Source: Candidatus Poribacteria bacterium (GTDB lineage Bacteria > Poribacteria > WGA-4E > DTYX01). Taken from it: 7,824 bases of DNA. Positions 1 to 6,078 of this stretch are shown one piece after another. Numbering within the stretch: position 1 is the stretch's first letter; every line of letters starts with the position of its first letter. The position numbers were made by a program, and so were the translations under genes. The notes beneath the pieces are model-generated. The model was not told where the DNA came from. It searched no databases and worked only from the letters and a program-made list of their open reading frames with translations. The DNA is taken from NCBI GenBank assembly GCA_012961655.1, contig DTYX01000269.1, forward strand, positions 1 to 7,824, read 5' to 3'.

Positions 1-32
1 TTCCAGACTTCTTGGAAAAGACTTCGAAAGGC

Positions 33-947
33 TTATATTGCAATCCCTTCCACGATTCTTAATCCCTCGATAATCTCCTCTTCATTCTCCGCTTCTTTGA
101 TTTCCAGCACCTTCACCGCTTCCCCAGGCACGTGCTGTAAGATTTCCTTAAAATCCAGTTCACCCATTCCTGGTGGGAAATATTCGTCGAGGTCTTTCAC
201 ATCATGGATTTCAATGCCGATTAATTGTTCAGAGTATGTTTCCAGCAATTGTTCCTGCTTTTTGATACCGACTTTTTCCTGAATAGCGGCGTGGCCGGTA
301 TCATGCCAGTAACGCAAATTGCCGCCCTCGAATTCTGCGAAAAACAACTCTAATTCATAAAAATCCGGGATTTGATGATATCGCTGTCGATTCTCCAAAG
401 CCAACAAGACATCTAAATCCATGGCGCGCTTGTTGAGTTTATCCAAGCTAAACAGCACAGCGTCCCGATATTTTTGCTGTTTGCTCTCACGTTTCCCGCG
501 GAGTTCCGTCACTAACTTCTCGAAAGCGGAAAATTCTCGTTCGCCCCACTCGTACAATTCAAAAAGTCGCTCACTTTCATCCTTCACATCAACGTACCCC
601 AAATGTAGCACGACTACGGGAACCTCCAAATCCGCCGCCAACTCGATTGTGTTAATAGTATGCTTGACGGCTTCCTCTCGTTCATCTTTGTAAGGCGATG
701 ATAGTAGGAATAGGTCGGCGTCCGCGTTCTCTGGCAACACTCCAGGCGGCACGGGGCAGAAATTATGCACGCTGACAACTGCCATGCTTGTATGAAATTG
801 CGGCCGCATCTGGATGAGCAACTTCTCTGTTATTCGACAATCCAATTGCACCGCGTCAAATCCCAAATCGTTTAGCTCCGCCAACAGTTGTGCGCCATCT
901 TCATGCCCTAATGAATTCCAAGTTGTCGAAATCGCTATCATTTCCAT
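33..947 (-). CDS. Sugar phosphate isomerase/epimerase-type TIM barrel protein
   Basis: A 304-residue cytoplasmic protein of the xylose isomerase-like TIM barrel superfamily (AP endonuclease family 2), the usual length for it. No signal peptide is visible. Likely metal and acid/base residues sit at the ends of predicted strands: H61, H115 in VVVLHLG, E185 in LLALENR, H215/D216/H219 in YWHDTGHA, H248 in IGIEIHD and E282 in VLEIK. The family isomerises or epimerises sugars, sugar phosphates or inositols with a divalent metal; the substrate cannot be read here, and an endonuclease IV-like role is less likely. Two ATG codons lie close together (947 and 941); neither has a clear Shine-Dalgarno site, so the start is uncertain by two codons. 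It lies 104 bases downstream of a secreted protein gene on the same strand, with no obvious promoter. The neighbours suggest a role in carbohydrate use, which is inference. Confidence 0.85.
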   Translation of the reverse strand: MEMIAISTTWNSLGHEDGAQLLAELNDLGFDAVQLDCRITEKLLIQMRPQFHTSMAVVSVHNFCPVPPGVLPENADADLFLLSSPYKDEREEAVKHTINTIELAADLEVPVVVLHLGYVDVKDESERLFELYEWGEREFSAFEKLVTELRGKRESKQQKYRDAVLFSLDKLNKRAMDLDVLLALENRQRYHQIPDFYELELFFAEFEGGNLRYWHDTGHAAIQEKVGIKKQEQLLETYSEQLIGIEIHDVKDLDEYFPPGMGELDFKEILQHVPGEAVKVLEIKEAENEEEIIEGLRIVEGIAI

Positions 948-1027
948 TTCTAAATGTCGCTATGTTTGCGTATTTTTTAGTAAAATCCCAATCTAAACCT
1001 TTGGTGCTGGATAGATTACAACTTACA

Positions 1028-1105
1028 CTCATATTTGACATGAGCCACGAATTATTTGCTCTTGATAGTCCCCCATGTCATACTCAGTTTGCCAACGGGT
1101 TCAAC
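1028..1105 (-). repeat. TWG tail and 3' flank, copy 1
   Basis: The last 17 codons and stop (1052-1105) encode VEPVGKLSMTWGTIKSK. From the Thr codon through the stop, 25 of 27 bases match the tail of the CBM-like gene at 3759, although the protein bodies are unrelated. Beyond the stop, CAAATATGAGTG (minus strand) nearly matches CAATATGAGTG in the copy near 3740. A weak 5-bp hairpin, CTCAT/ATGAG at 1028-1044, is the only terminator-like structure. Confidence 0.6.
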
Positions 1106-1822
1106 GGCAAAGGCGTTTTTTCCGTCAATCTTAATATCAACAACGGTTGCTGTTCCCGTCGTTTGGCCACTATTATGCCCATTGATGGCAATTCCCAAGA
1201 TGACAGGGTCCTTCAGCGCAAGCTTCGTGTGGTCCTCTTTGCCATCGGCTGGATCTGCTATCGACTCATATCTTTTCCCTCCGTCAAATGAGACCGATGC
1301 AGTGAACAAGTCACCCTCACGAACCAGTTTGTAAGTCACCGGCCATTTCAGAGGGGTCCACGCATTACTGCCTGGTCCTGCACTGCCTCCACGTGTAGGA
1401 CGAGTGATAATCTTGGTTCCTTTGTCGTTGACGGCAGTTGGGTCATTGCTACATGTTGACTGAAGGAATACATAAGGCGTATCCGGTTTGAGGTCTTGGG
1501 CCACCATAGCGCCGCACTTGCTCCACGTCGTGGGTGGGTCAGTGGTATGCTCCACGATGGTATACTCGATAGTAAAATCACCTGATATTCCTCCGTCGAT
1601 ATATGCAAGCGTGCATCCTAACTTGTTACTCCAGATATCTCCACCTGTCGCGCTGATGATGAAACCATTTTTTAGGAACTTAACTTCTCCACCTTGATAC
1701 GGTCCTTGCTCACTGTCGGGACCGCCAATCTCGGCAACTTTCCAATCATCCTTTGTATATGCCGATGCAGATATAGCCATCACTGTTATGATAAGAATTA
1801 TTATTAATGTATTGCGTACCAT
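1052..1822 (-). CDS. Secreted ConA-like/DUF1349-like protein with TWG tail (paralogue 1)
   Basis: A 256-residue exported protein. Residues 1-21 form a signal peptide (MVRN, a long Ile/Leu core, then ASA before YTKDD). The body, about residues 27-235, has the alternating pattern of a beta-sandwich: a GDFTIEYT strand, GAMVAQD, a YKLVREGDLF strand and SFDGGK. This resembles concanavalin-like/DUF1349-type domains, but the family assignment is by eye. It is clearly a paralogue of the next gene upstream (1891-2646), with near-identical blocks such as DPVILGIAINGHN. The last 17 residues, VEPVGKLSMTWGTIKSK, are the tail shared with the three other secreted proteins in the window. The ATG at 1822 follows a GAGG site 8 bases away. 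The gene starts 68 bases after its paralogue, with a hairpin between them and no clear promoter, so it may be read from the upstream gene. Ligand and exact function unknown. Confidence 0.85.
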   Translation of the reverse strand: MVRNTLIIILIITVMAISASAYTKDDWKVAEIGGPDSEQGPYQGGEVKFLKNGFIISATGGDIWSNKLGCTLAYIDGGISGDFTIEYTIVEHTTDPPTTWSKCGAMVAQDLKPDTPYVFLQSTCSNDPTAVNDKGTKIITRPTRGGSAGPGSNAWTPLKWPVTYKLVREGDLFTASVSFDGGKRYESIADPADGKEDHTKLALKDPVILGIAINGHNSGQTTGTATVVDIKIDGKNAFAVEPVGKLSMTWGTIKSK

Positions 1823-1851
1823 GACATCTTCCTCACTTTTTATTCAAGAGA

Positions 1852-1879
1852 CGATGTGGGCGATATTACACCCACATCG
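1852..1879 (-). terminator. Hairpin between the two paralogues
   Basis: A perfect 9-bp inverted repeat, CGATGTGGG and CCCACATCG, encloses a 10-base loop, 11 bases after the stop codon of the gene at 1891 and 30 bases before the start of the next. No strong T-run follows on the minus strand (TCTCTTGAATAAAA), so it may be a partial terminator, an attenuator or a 3'-end stabiliser between co-transcribed genes. Confidence 0.55.
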
Positions 1880-1890
1880 CTATCAGAAGT

Positions 1891-1944
1891 TTACCGCTGT
1901 TTTACCGCTGCCCATGTTGTGCTTGCTTTTCCAGCAGGCTCAAC
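1891..1944 (-). repeat. TWG tail, copy 2 (divergent)
   Basis: Seventeen codons encoding VEPAGKASTTWAAVKQR plus stop. Protein-level similarity to the other tails is clear (E, P, G, K, T, W, V, K), but the DNA has diverged, and the sequence after the stop does not match the other copies. Confidence 0.55.
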
Positions 1945-2646
1945 TGGTGTAACACCGCCGCCAGTAATTTTAATATTGGTGATTTTAGCTGTTCCAGTCG
2001 TCTGACCTGCGTTGTGACCGTTGATTGCAATCCCCAGTATCACTGGGTCTTCAAATACAACAGTCTGATTATCCGTTTTATCGTGTTCCGGAGCGGCTAT
2101 GGATTGCCAGGTCTTTCCTCCGTCAAACGAAAGTGAACCGGTAAACAAGTCTCCTTCGCGAACAAGTTTGTAGGTCACCGGCCATTGCAAGGGAGCAAAT
2201 CCGTCGCTTCCTGGTCCAGCGCCGCCTCCTCGTTCGGGGCGGGAAATGATTTTACACCCCTTGTCGTTGAGAGCGGTGGGGTCATTACTGGGCATTGAAG
2301 CTAAGAACACATAAGGCGTATCCGGTTCGATGTCCTGGGCGACCATTGCCCCGACTTTGGTCCAGGTCGTTGGTGGGTCGCCAGTATGTTCCTCTACGGT
2401 ATATTGGATTGTGAAATCACCAGCTACACCAGGGATATAAACCAAAGTGCATCCTAACAGATTACCCCAGATATCGCCTCCTTTAGCTGTAACAACGAAT
2501 CCATCTGGTCCCAGAAGATCAACTGTGCCCCCTTCGTAGGGACCTTGCTCGCTGTCAGCGCCGCCTATCTCGGCGACTTCCCAATTGTAGGCTGACGCGG
2601 TTGTAGCTAACATTGCAGCCATCATCACCACTAACAAGTAACGCAT
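1891..2646 (-). CDS. Secreted ConA-like/DUF1349-like protein with TWG tail (paralogue 2)
   Basis: A 251-residue exported protein. The signal peptide covers about residues 1-19 (MRYLLVVMMAAM core, cleavage after ASA). The mature domain aligns end to end with the 1052-1822 product with few gaps; by eye about two thirds of residues are identical, including AEIGG-DSEQGPY, GAMVAQD, WPVTYKLVREGDLF and ILGIAINGHN. This indicates a tandem duplication. The tail VEPAGKASTTWAAVKQR is the most divergent of the four, with Ala in place of the usual Gly after Trp. The ATG at 2646 has a strong AAAGGAGG site 6 bases upstream. A candidate promoter (TTGGCA, 17 bases, TTAATT) lies at 2698-2726 inside two interleaved inverted repeats. 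Jelly-roll folds of this type commonly bind carbohydrate or sit beside enzymes; no catalytic residues were recognised. Confidence 0.85.
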   Translation of the reverse strand: MRYLLVVMMAAMLATTASAYNWEVAEIGGADSEQGPYEGGTVDLLGPDGFVVTAKGGDIWGNLLGCTLVYIPGVAGDFTIQYTVEEHTGDPPTTWTKVGAMVAQDIEPDTPYVFLASMPSNDPTALNDKGCKIISRPERGGGAGPGSDGFAPLQWPVTYKLVREGDLFTGSLSFDGGKTWQSIAAPEHDKTDNQTVVFEDPVILGIAINGHNAGQTTGTAKITNIKITGGGVTPVEPAGKASTTWAAVKQR

Positions 2647-2677
2647 GATATCCTCCTTTAGTCAGTTTAAAAATGTT

Positions 2678-2726
2678 AATTGTTAGAGTTTTGGCAAAAT
2701 TAACAATTGCTAAATTCTTTTGCCAA
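2678..2726 (-). promoter_or_regulatory. Candidate promoter with two interleaved palindromes
   Basis: On the minus strand TTGGCA (2726-2721) is followed after 17 bases by TTAATT (2703-2698), about 50 bases before the ATG at 2646. Two perfect inverted repeats interlock over it: AATTGTTA 2678-2685 with TAACAATT 2701-2708, and TTGGCAAAA 2691-2699 with TTTTGCCAA 2718-2726. The same -35/-10 words and spacing occur before the gene at 2899. The -10 is poor (3 of 6), so the promoter is tentative; the palindromes could be operator half-sites. Confidence 0.4.
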
Positions 2727-2840
2727 TTTTTAATCAACTGATATTTATTTTACCATATCTATCATCATTATGCCAAAGAAAATTTCTTCTTGCCTTATAT
2801 CACATTCGTCGCCCATCTTACAGTCGGTCGATTTTTTGGT

Positions 2841-2886
2841 CAATATAGAAAAAGCACTACTTCCGATGGAAATAGCGCTTATATTG
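2841..2886 (-). terminator. Rho-independent terminator of the 2899-3600 gene
   Basis: In minus-strand RNA, AGCGCUAUUUCC (2879-2868) pairs along all 12 positions with GGAAGUAGUGCU (2864-2853), using two G-U wobbles, around a 3-base loop, and is followed by UUUUC. An outer 7-bp repeat, CAATATA/TATATTG (2841-2847 and 2880-2886), flanks it. The wobble pairs become mismatches on the plus strand, so the structure belongs to the minus-strand transcript. It begins about 20 bases after the stop codon. Confidence 0.75.
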
Positions 2887-2952
2887 AAAACAATATTATT
2901 ATTTGCCTTTAACCTGCCCCCATGTTGTCGCTAACTTATTCTTTGCATCCAC
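2853..2952 (-). repeat. TWG tail plus 3' terminator module, copy 3
   Basis: The tail codons (2899-2952) encode VDAKNKLATTWGQVKGK. After the stop, roughly 38 of 49 bases align with the region after the stop of the gene at 3759, including a TGTTTTCAATAT block and the hairpin, although the encoded protein bodies look unrelated. Confidence 0.6.
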
Positions 2953-3600
2953 CGCCTGTTTAAAACCCTCAGGCATCAAAACCTCCAATGAGAAAACATA
3001 TAAATTTCTATCTTTTGCAGGTGGAGGATTTGGTTGCCATTTATCATTGGTGAACCAAATGGCTAATTGAGCCTTCATACCTGCTTTTACCTCGATGATG
3101 CCCGTCTTCTGGTCGTCGTTAATCACTAAAGCTCCTTCTGGGTCAACTGTACCTGCTTCTAATATTTCCGTAAATCGTTCGCCCTTTGCCAAGTCAGCCT
3201 TGACTCTGGTATGAAGAATAAGTAGCTCGCCTTGCCTCTCCTCCCCTACGTTTTTGGCAAGCTTCTTGACGCCATTCAGCCCATGAAAGCGTCCTCTGAG
3301 GTCTATCTCAGCAAAGATACCATTCTTCGTATCTTCTGGTATGAACTGGTCGCTTTGAGAATCTATGATGAATCTGTACTTACCTTTGACTGGAAAAACA
3401 ACCCAATCCGGTGTGACAACCGGTTCTCTGGCGCCCCAATATTTCCACGGCGTATTTGCATCAACGGGCTTAGCTCCATGAAAATTCCCCAAGTCCGTCA
3501 AATCGAGGGGCCCGAATTTGACTGGAGCTTCAACATCTGCCCAAACGAATCCAGCAAATAGGCAGAATGCTAAAATCAATAAACAAAGACGTACTAACAT
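2899..3600 (-). CDS. Secreted protein of unknown family with TWG tail
   Basis: A 233-residue exported protein. I place the start at the ATG ending at 3600, giving MLVRLCLL and a signal peptide of about 21 residues ending FVWA before DVEAP. An in-frame TTG at 3618 would make the strong AGAGGAGG ribosome site part of the coding region, so it is rejected. I do not recognise the family. The mature protein is rich in short beta-type segments (WVVFPVKGKYRFII, GELLILHTRVKA, GMKAQLAIWFTND, LYVFSLEVLMPEG), contains no cysteine and few candidate catalytic residues, and reads like a beta-sandwich binding domain. A WKYWGAREP stretch near residues 45-55 suggests a surface binding site, which is speculative. 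The tail VDAKNKLATTWGQVKGK links it to its neighbours. It has its own candidate promoter and a good terminator, so it is probably a single-gene transcript. Confidence 0.85.
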   Translation of the reverse strand: MLVRLCLLILAFCLFAGFVWADVEAPVKFGPLDLTDLGNFHGAKPVDANTPWKYWGAREPVVTPDWVVFPVKGKYRFIIDSQSDQFIPEDTKNGIFAEIDLRGRFHGLNGVKKLAKNVGEERQGELLILHTRVKADLAKGERFTEILEAGTVDPEGALVINDDQKTGIIEVKAGMKAQLAIWFTNDKWQPNPPPAKDRNLYVFSLEVLMPEGFKQAVDAKNKLATTWGQVKGK

Positions 3601-3638
3601 GATTTCCTCCTCTTTCAATTATCAGGTTGAGCAATAGT

Positions 3639-3667
3639 AATTAAAATTTGACAGCTTCCACTGCCAA
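3639..3667 (-). promoter_or_regulatory. Candidate promoter of the 2899-3600 gene
   Basis: On the minus strand TTGGCA (3667-3662), 17 bases, then TTAATT (3644-3639), giving a leader of roughly 30 bases. The same two hexamers and spacing precede the gene at 1891, which raises confidence above what the weak -10 alone would give. Confidence 0.4.
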
Positions 3668-3712
3668 ATTCGAAAACCACTTGTTAGCAGTGCGAAGGAA
3701 AAACTACAAGGA

Positions 3713-3739
3713 AGCACTCCTCCGATTGGAAGGAGCACT
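3713..3739 (-). terminator. Hairpin downstream of the CBM-like gene
   Basis: In minus-strand RNA, AGUGCUCCUUCC pairs with GGAGGAGUGCU around a 4-base loop, with one bulged U and two G-U wobbles. The following T-rich sequence is interrupted (TCCTTGTAGTTTTT), so termination may be weaker than at 2841. It is homologous to that hairpin and starts about 20 bases after the stop codon at 3759. Confidence 0.6.
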
Positions 3740-3812
3740 CATATTGAAAACATTTTTACTATTTGCTCTTGATAGACCCCCATGTCGCGCCCTGTTTGCC
3801 GATAGGTTCTAT
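3713..3812 (-). repeat. TWG tail plus 3' terminator module, copy 4
   Basis: The tail codons (3759-3812) encode IEPIGKQGATWGSIKSK. Its coding end is nearly identical in DNA to copy 1 (1052), while its post-stop region matches copy 3 (2899), so this copy links the others. Confidence 0.6.
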
Positions 3813-4403
3813 TGCTTGCTTTGGACTGATGTCCTCCGCTACATATTCGCCCTGATACACACGGAAATGGTCAAACCAGACATCGTCTTTCATAAAGTCG
3901 AATTGAATATGGATGACCACGGCCGGCGGGCTGCCCATAGTCATCGTGGGTGAGAAGTGATATTCGGTCCACTCGTCGGTTAAATCGAACTTCTGACTAG
4001 GACCTACCCACGTATCGAGCTGCTCGAACTTAACGCCAATTGTTCTTGCACTTCCCTTCTCCGTCTTCGCCCAGAAGGATACTGTGTAAACCTTACCGTT
4101 TTTCACCTCGAAACTCGGTGAGTGTATTTCTGGCTCCCAAGCGTCATTGCCGACGCCATCTATCTTGGCGTACAAACAATCTCCCATAGCCCCACCTACT
4201 GCTGGCTTCACTTTTTCTACACTCAATGCACCGGCGGCGCCATCAGCTAAGCATCCGAGGTTCCAACCGGTTGTCCCCTGGTCAAAATCGGGGTTTGCGA
4301 CCATGTTTTCAATATCTCCGGCTGTAGCCACACCATTTGATAACAGAATAATCAAGAGCAATCCGATTAACCATAAGGTTCCTATGAAGCTTACCTTTTT
4401 CAC
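3759..4403 (-). CDS. Secreted CBM4/9-like carbohydrate-binding protein with TWG tail
   Basis: A 214-residue exported protein starting at GTG (4403), 8 bases after AAGGAGG. The signal peptide covers about residues 1-28 (KK, a long Leu/Ile core, cleavage after VATA). Residues 33-184 match the pattern of the CBM_4_9 family: an opening N-x-DF-x-x-GTTGW motif (NPDFDQGTTGW), YTVSFWAKTEKG, a TDEWTEYHF strand and a closing DDVWFDHFRVY strand. In this family the jelly roll binds polysaccharide; W113, W132 and W176 and nearby aromatics are candidates for contact. No catalytic domain is attached, so it probably acts as a binding or structural extracellular protein. After a short linker it ends in IEPIGKQGATWGSIKSK. 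It is the first of the four tailed genes in reading order and has the best promoter in the window. Confidence 0.85.
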   Translation of the reverse strand: MKKVSFIGTLWLIGLLLIILLSNGVATAGDIENMVANPDFDQGTTGWNLGCLADGAAGALSVEKVKPAVGGAMGDCLYAKIDGVGNDAWEPEIHSPSFEVKNGKVYTVSFWAKTEKGSARTIGVKFEQLDTWVGPSQKFDLTDEWTEYHFSPTMTMGSPPAVVIHIQFDFMKDDVWFDHFRVYQGEYVAEDISPKQAIEPIGKQGATWGSIKSK

Positions 4404-4455
4404 ACTACTTCCCTCCTTAACCTTAGATTTAGAGAAACTTAATAAAATTTTAATA

Positions 4456-4485
4456 ATTTTACCATAAATAGTTTTGTCTTGTCAA
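4456..4485 (-). promoter_or_regulatory. Strong sigma-70-type promoter of the CBM-like gene
   Basis: On the minus strand a perfect TTGACA (4485-4480) is followed after 18 bases by TAAAAT (4461-4456, 5 of 6), preceded by TGG as in an extended -10. The start would fall near 4449, giving a leader of about 45 bases containing the AAGGAGG site. It lies between the DUF4159 stop and the gene start, so the secreted genes are probably transcribed separately from DUF4159. Confidence 0.7.
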
Positions 4486-4508
4486 TCTTTTTTTCAGACG
4501 CGAATCAT

Positions 4509-6044
4509 CTATTGTTTTGGGGTTGCTTGAGGGACAACTGGAGCTTTGCGAGGCAATATGACAGCTTCTGAATCATCTACAGGGATATAATCACTATAAT
4601 CGCTTATTTTCCCGTGCGTCAACGAGTAGACCACTACATTTGTGAGAAATCGGTAGACAGAAGAGACTTTACAAATCTTCCCGGAGTGAACATTAACCGT
4701 TTCAGCCGCGCATAGATAGTCACGTCCACTTAGCACAACGGCTAATCGGCCATCGATTATAAGAGCTTGCAGATATTTTGGCATTGGACCGCGCACACCG
4801 TGAATCCAGAATTGGGCGGCGCCTACCGGTGGTCCTCCAAGGTTATAGTAGCTATAGTAAATCTCGTGTTTATTCGGGATAGCTGTTACAAGATATTCCG
4901 GCAGCGCTGCTTTTAACTCTGAAATCAACTTCCGTTTCAGTGGAAAGCTCACGGAATTATGTCCGCATTCATCGAAAAAAATCATCCCACCTCTTTCCAA
5001 CAGATATTTCCGCAAGGCTGCTCGTTCAGCTTGTGTCATCCGTTCCTGCACATCGACGGAACCGACTTGTTGGAAACGAGATAAGCGCTGGCGAACAAGC
5101 GCTGGGTCATGTCCGGTCATCATTGCTAACGGCGCTTTAAGCAGATTTGCGTCGGTCAATTGCAAAGAACCACCTTCAACATTCATATCGGCTCGAATTT
5201 GCGTATTGGCATTTAACCATTTAACAATGCCTATTATGGATGTTGAATCATCCCACCAATCAGCCAAATTATGTTTCAACCTGACAAGCCTGAATACCCC
5301 TTTGATGTCCTTGCCTCTGCCAATAACTCTGCCGCCTGGTTCACCTTGGGGGAGCGGCGGAACTGTTACATCGCCCAATGACATACTTTGGGCAATATCT
5401 TCAAGATTATCGCCCATAGTTGTTGCGCTAACGTTATCCGATAGCGAAAGACCGGCTCGCTTTCCATCAAGCGTAGAGTTGCTTCCGCCTTGCCCGCGTC
5501 CGCTGCCGAAGCTGCCTCGCCCCATTCCGCTACCCTCGCCGCCTTCGCTTCCGCCGGATTGCGACTGGTCAGAAAGCAAGCCGATGCCTTTTGACGCCGT
5601 TCCCAGAGCAGATGATTCGGCCAGCGAAATGTCATCAACTTTTGCAATCTTCGCTGCTGTCGCAACTTGAGTAATCGTTCGATTGTCTTTCAAAGCGGAT
5701 GGCGCGCCTTGGGTCAACTTGCGGCTTGAATATTCTGTGATAGTCGCAGGTTTTGTGGCGGATTGCATTGTTCCCACAAGCGCGGGCCGTTGTGAATCAG
5801 CTTTCACTGTGCCAGAGGGCATAAAATCCCGAGTCTGTATAATCGGTTTGGGAGCTATTTTTGGGATATGCCTTCGTCTGGGACGTGGTGTAGTCTTAGG
5901 CTTAAGGTCATAAAACACCGTTTCAATAGTTTGTTCGATCTTTTCGTTAATGCCAAAAACATAGAACATCAGAATTACAATAGCAATCCCGTGAATAATC
6001 ATCGAGAGCAAAAATGACCTTCTAGTTTCTTTTCTGCCAAACAT
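4509..6044 (-). CDS. Membrane-anchored DUF4159 protein with TonB-like N-terminus
   Basis: A 511-residue protein. Residues 1-9 are basic, 10-31 form one membrane segment (FLLSMIIHGIAIVILMFYVF), and 45-70 are rich in Lys, Arg and Pro (KPKTTPRPRRRHIPK), as at the start of TonB-type proteins. Residues 70-160 look disordered and 161-189 are Gly/Ser-rich. About 246-487 match DUF4159 in pattern: VRLKHNLADWWDD, LAMMTGHDP, LTQ-type RAALRKYLLERGGMIFFDECGHN (352-363 core), P..H.IYYSYY..GG, IIDGRLAVVLSGRDYLCA. The likely topology is N-terminus inside and the DUF4159 domain in the periplasm. The family fold is glutamine amidotransferase-like and its members usually sit in MoxR/DUF58/VWA operons; the biochemical role is unknown. 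The ATG at 6044 has an AAGGGAAG site 9 bases upstream. Its usual partner, DUF58, is in the window but divergently oriented. Confidence 0.85.
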   Translation of the reverse strand: MFGRKETRRSFLLSMIIHGIAIVILMFYVFGINEKIEQTIETVFYDLKPKTTPRPRRRHIPKIAPKPIIQTRDFMPSGTVKADSQRPALVGTMQSATKPATITEYSSRKLTQGAPSALKDNRTITQVATAAKIAKVDDISLAESSALGTASKGIGLLSDQSQSGGSEGGEGSGMGRGSFGSGRGQGGSNSTLDGKRAGLSLSDNVSATTMGDNLEDIAQSMSLGDVTVPPLPQGEPGGRVIGRGKDIKGVFRLVRLKHNLADWWDDSTSIIGIVKWLNANTQIRADMNVEGGSLQLTDANLLKAPLAMMTGHDPALVRQRLSRFQQVGSVDVQERMTQAERAALRKYLLERGGMIFFDECGHNSVSFPLKRKLISELKAALPEYLVTAIPNKHEIYYSYYNLGGPPVGAAQFWIHGVRGPMPKYLQALIIDGRLAVVLSGRDYLCAAETVNVHSGKICKVSSVYRFLTNVVVYSLTHGKISDYSDYIPVDDSEAVILPRKAPVVPQATPKQ

Positions 6045-6078
6045 TCAGAACACTTCCCTTATAGTTATTGAAAAACTT

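Noticed and set aside
1..32. Possible TTCCA/TGGAA hairpin after the isomerase gene
   Set aside because: Only 5 bp with no T-run, and the sequence stops at the window edge, so a terminator cannot be supported.
890..1291. A 133-residue plus-strand open frame across the isomerase/secreted-protein junction
   Set aside because: It overlaps two well-supported minus-strand genes and has no recognisable domain or start signal.
3601..3618. A TTG start that would add six residues to the 2899-3600 gene
   Set aside because: The added codons are themselves the AGAGGAGG ribosome site; the ATG at 3600 gives a standard signal peptide.
1052..3812. The tail as a PEP-CTERM, LPXTG or type 9 secretion signal
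   Set aside because: The tails have no hydrophobic segment and no LPXTG or PEP motif, and they are far shorter than type 9 C-terminal domains.
5206..5670. A 154-residue plus-strand open frame, very rich in Pro and Ser
   Set aside because: It is the mirror of the Gly/Ser-rich linker and adjacent part of the DUF4159 gene; the composition is that of a complementary strand, with no ribosome site or known domain.
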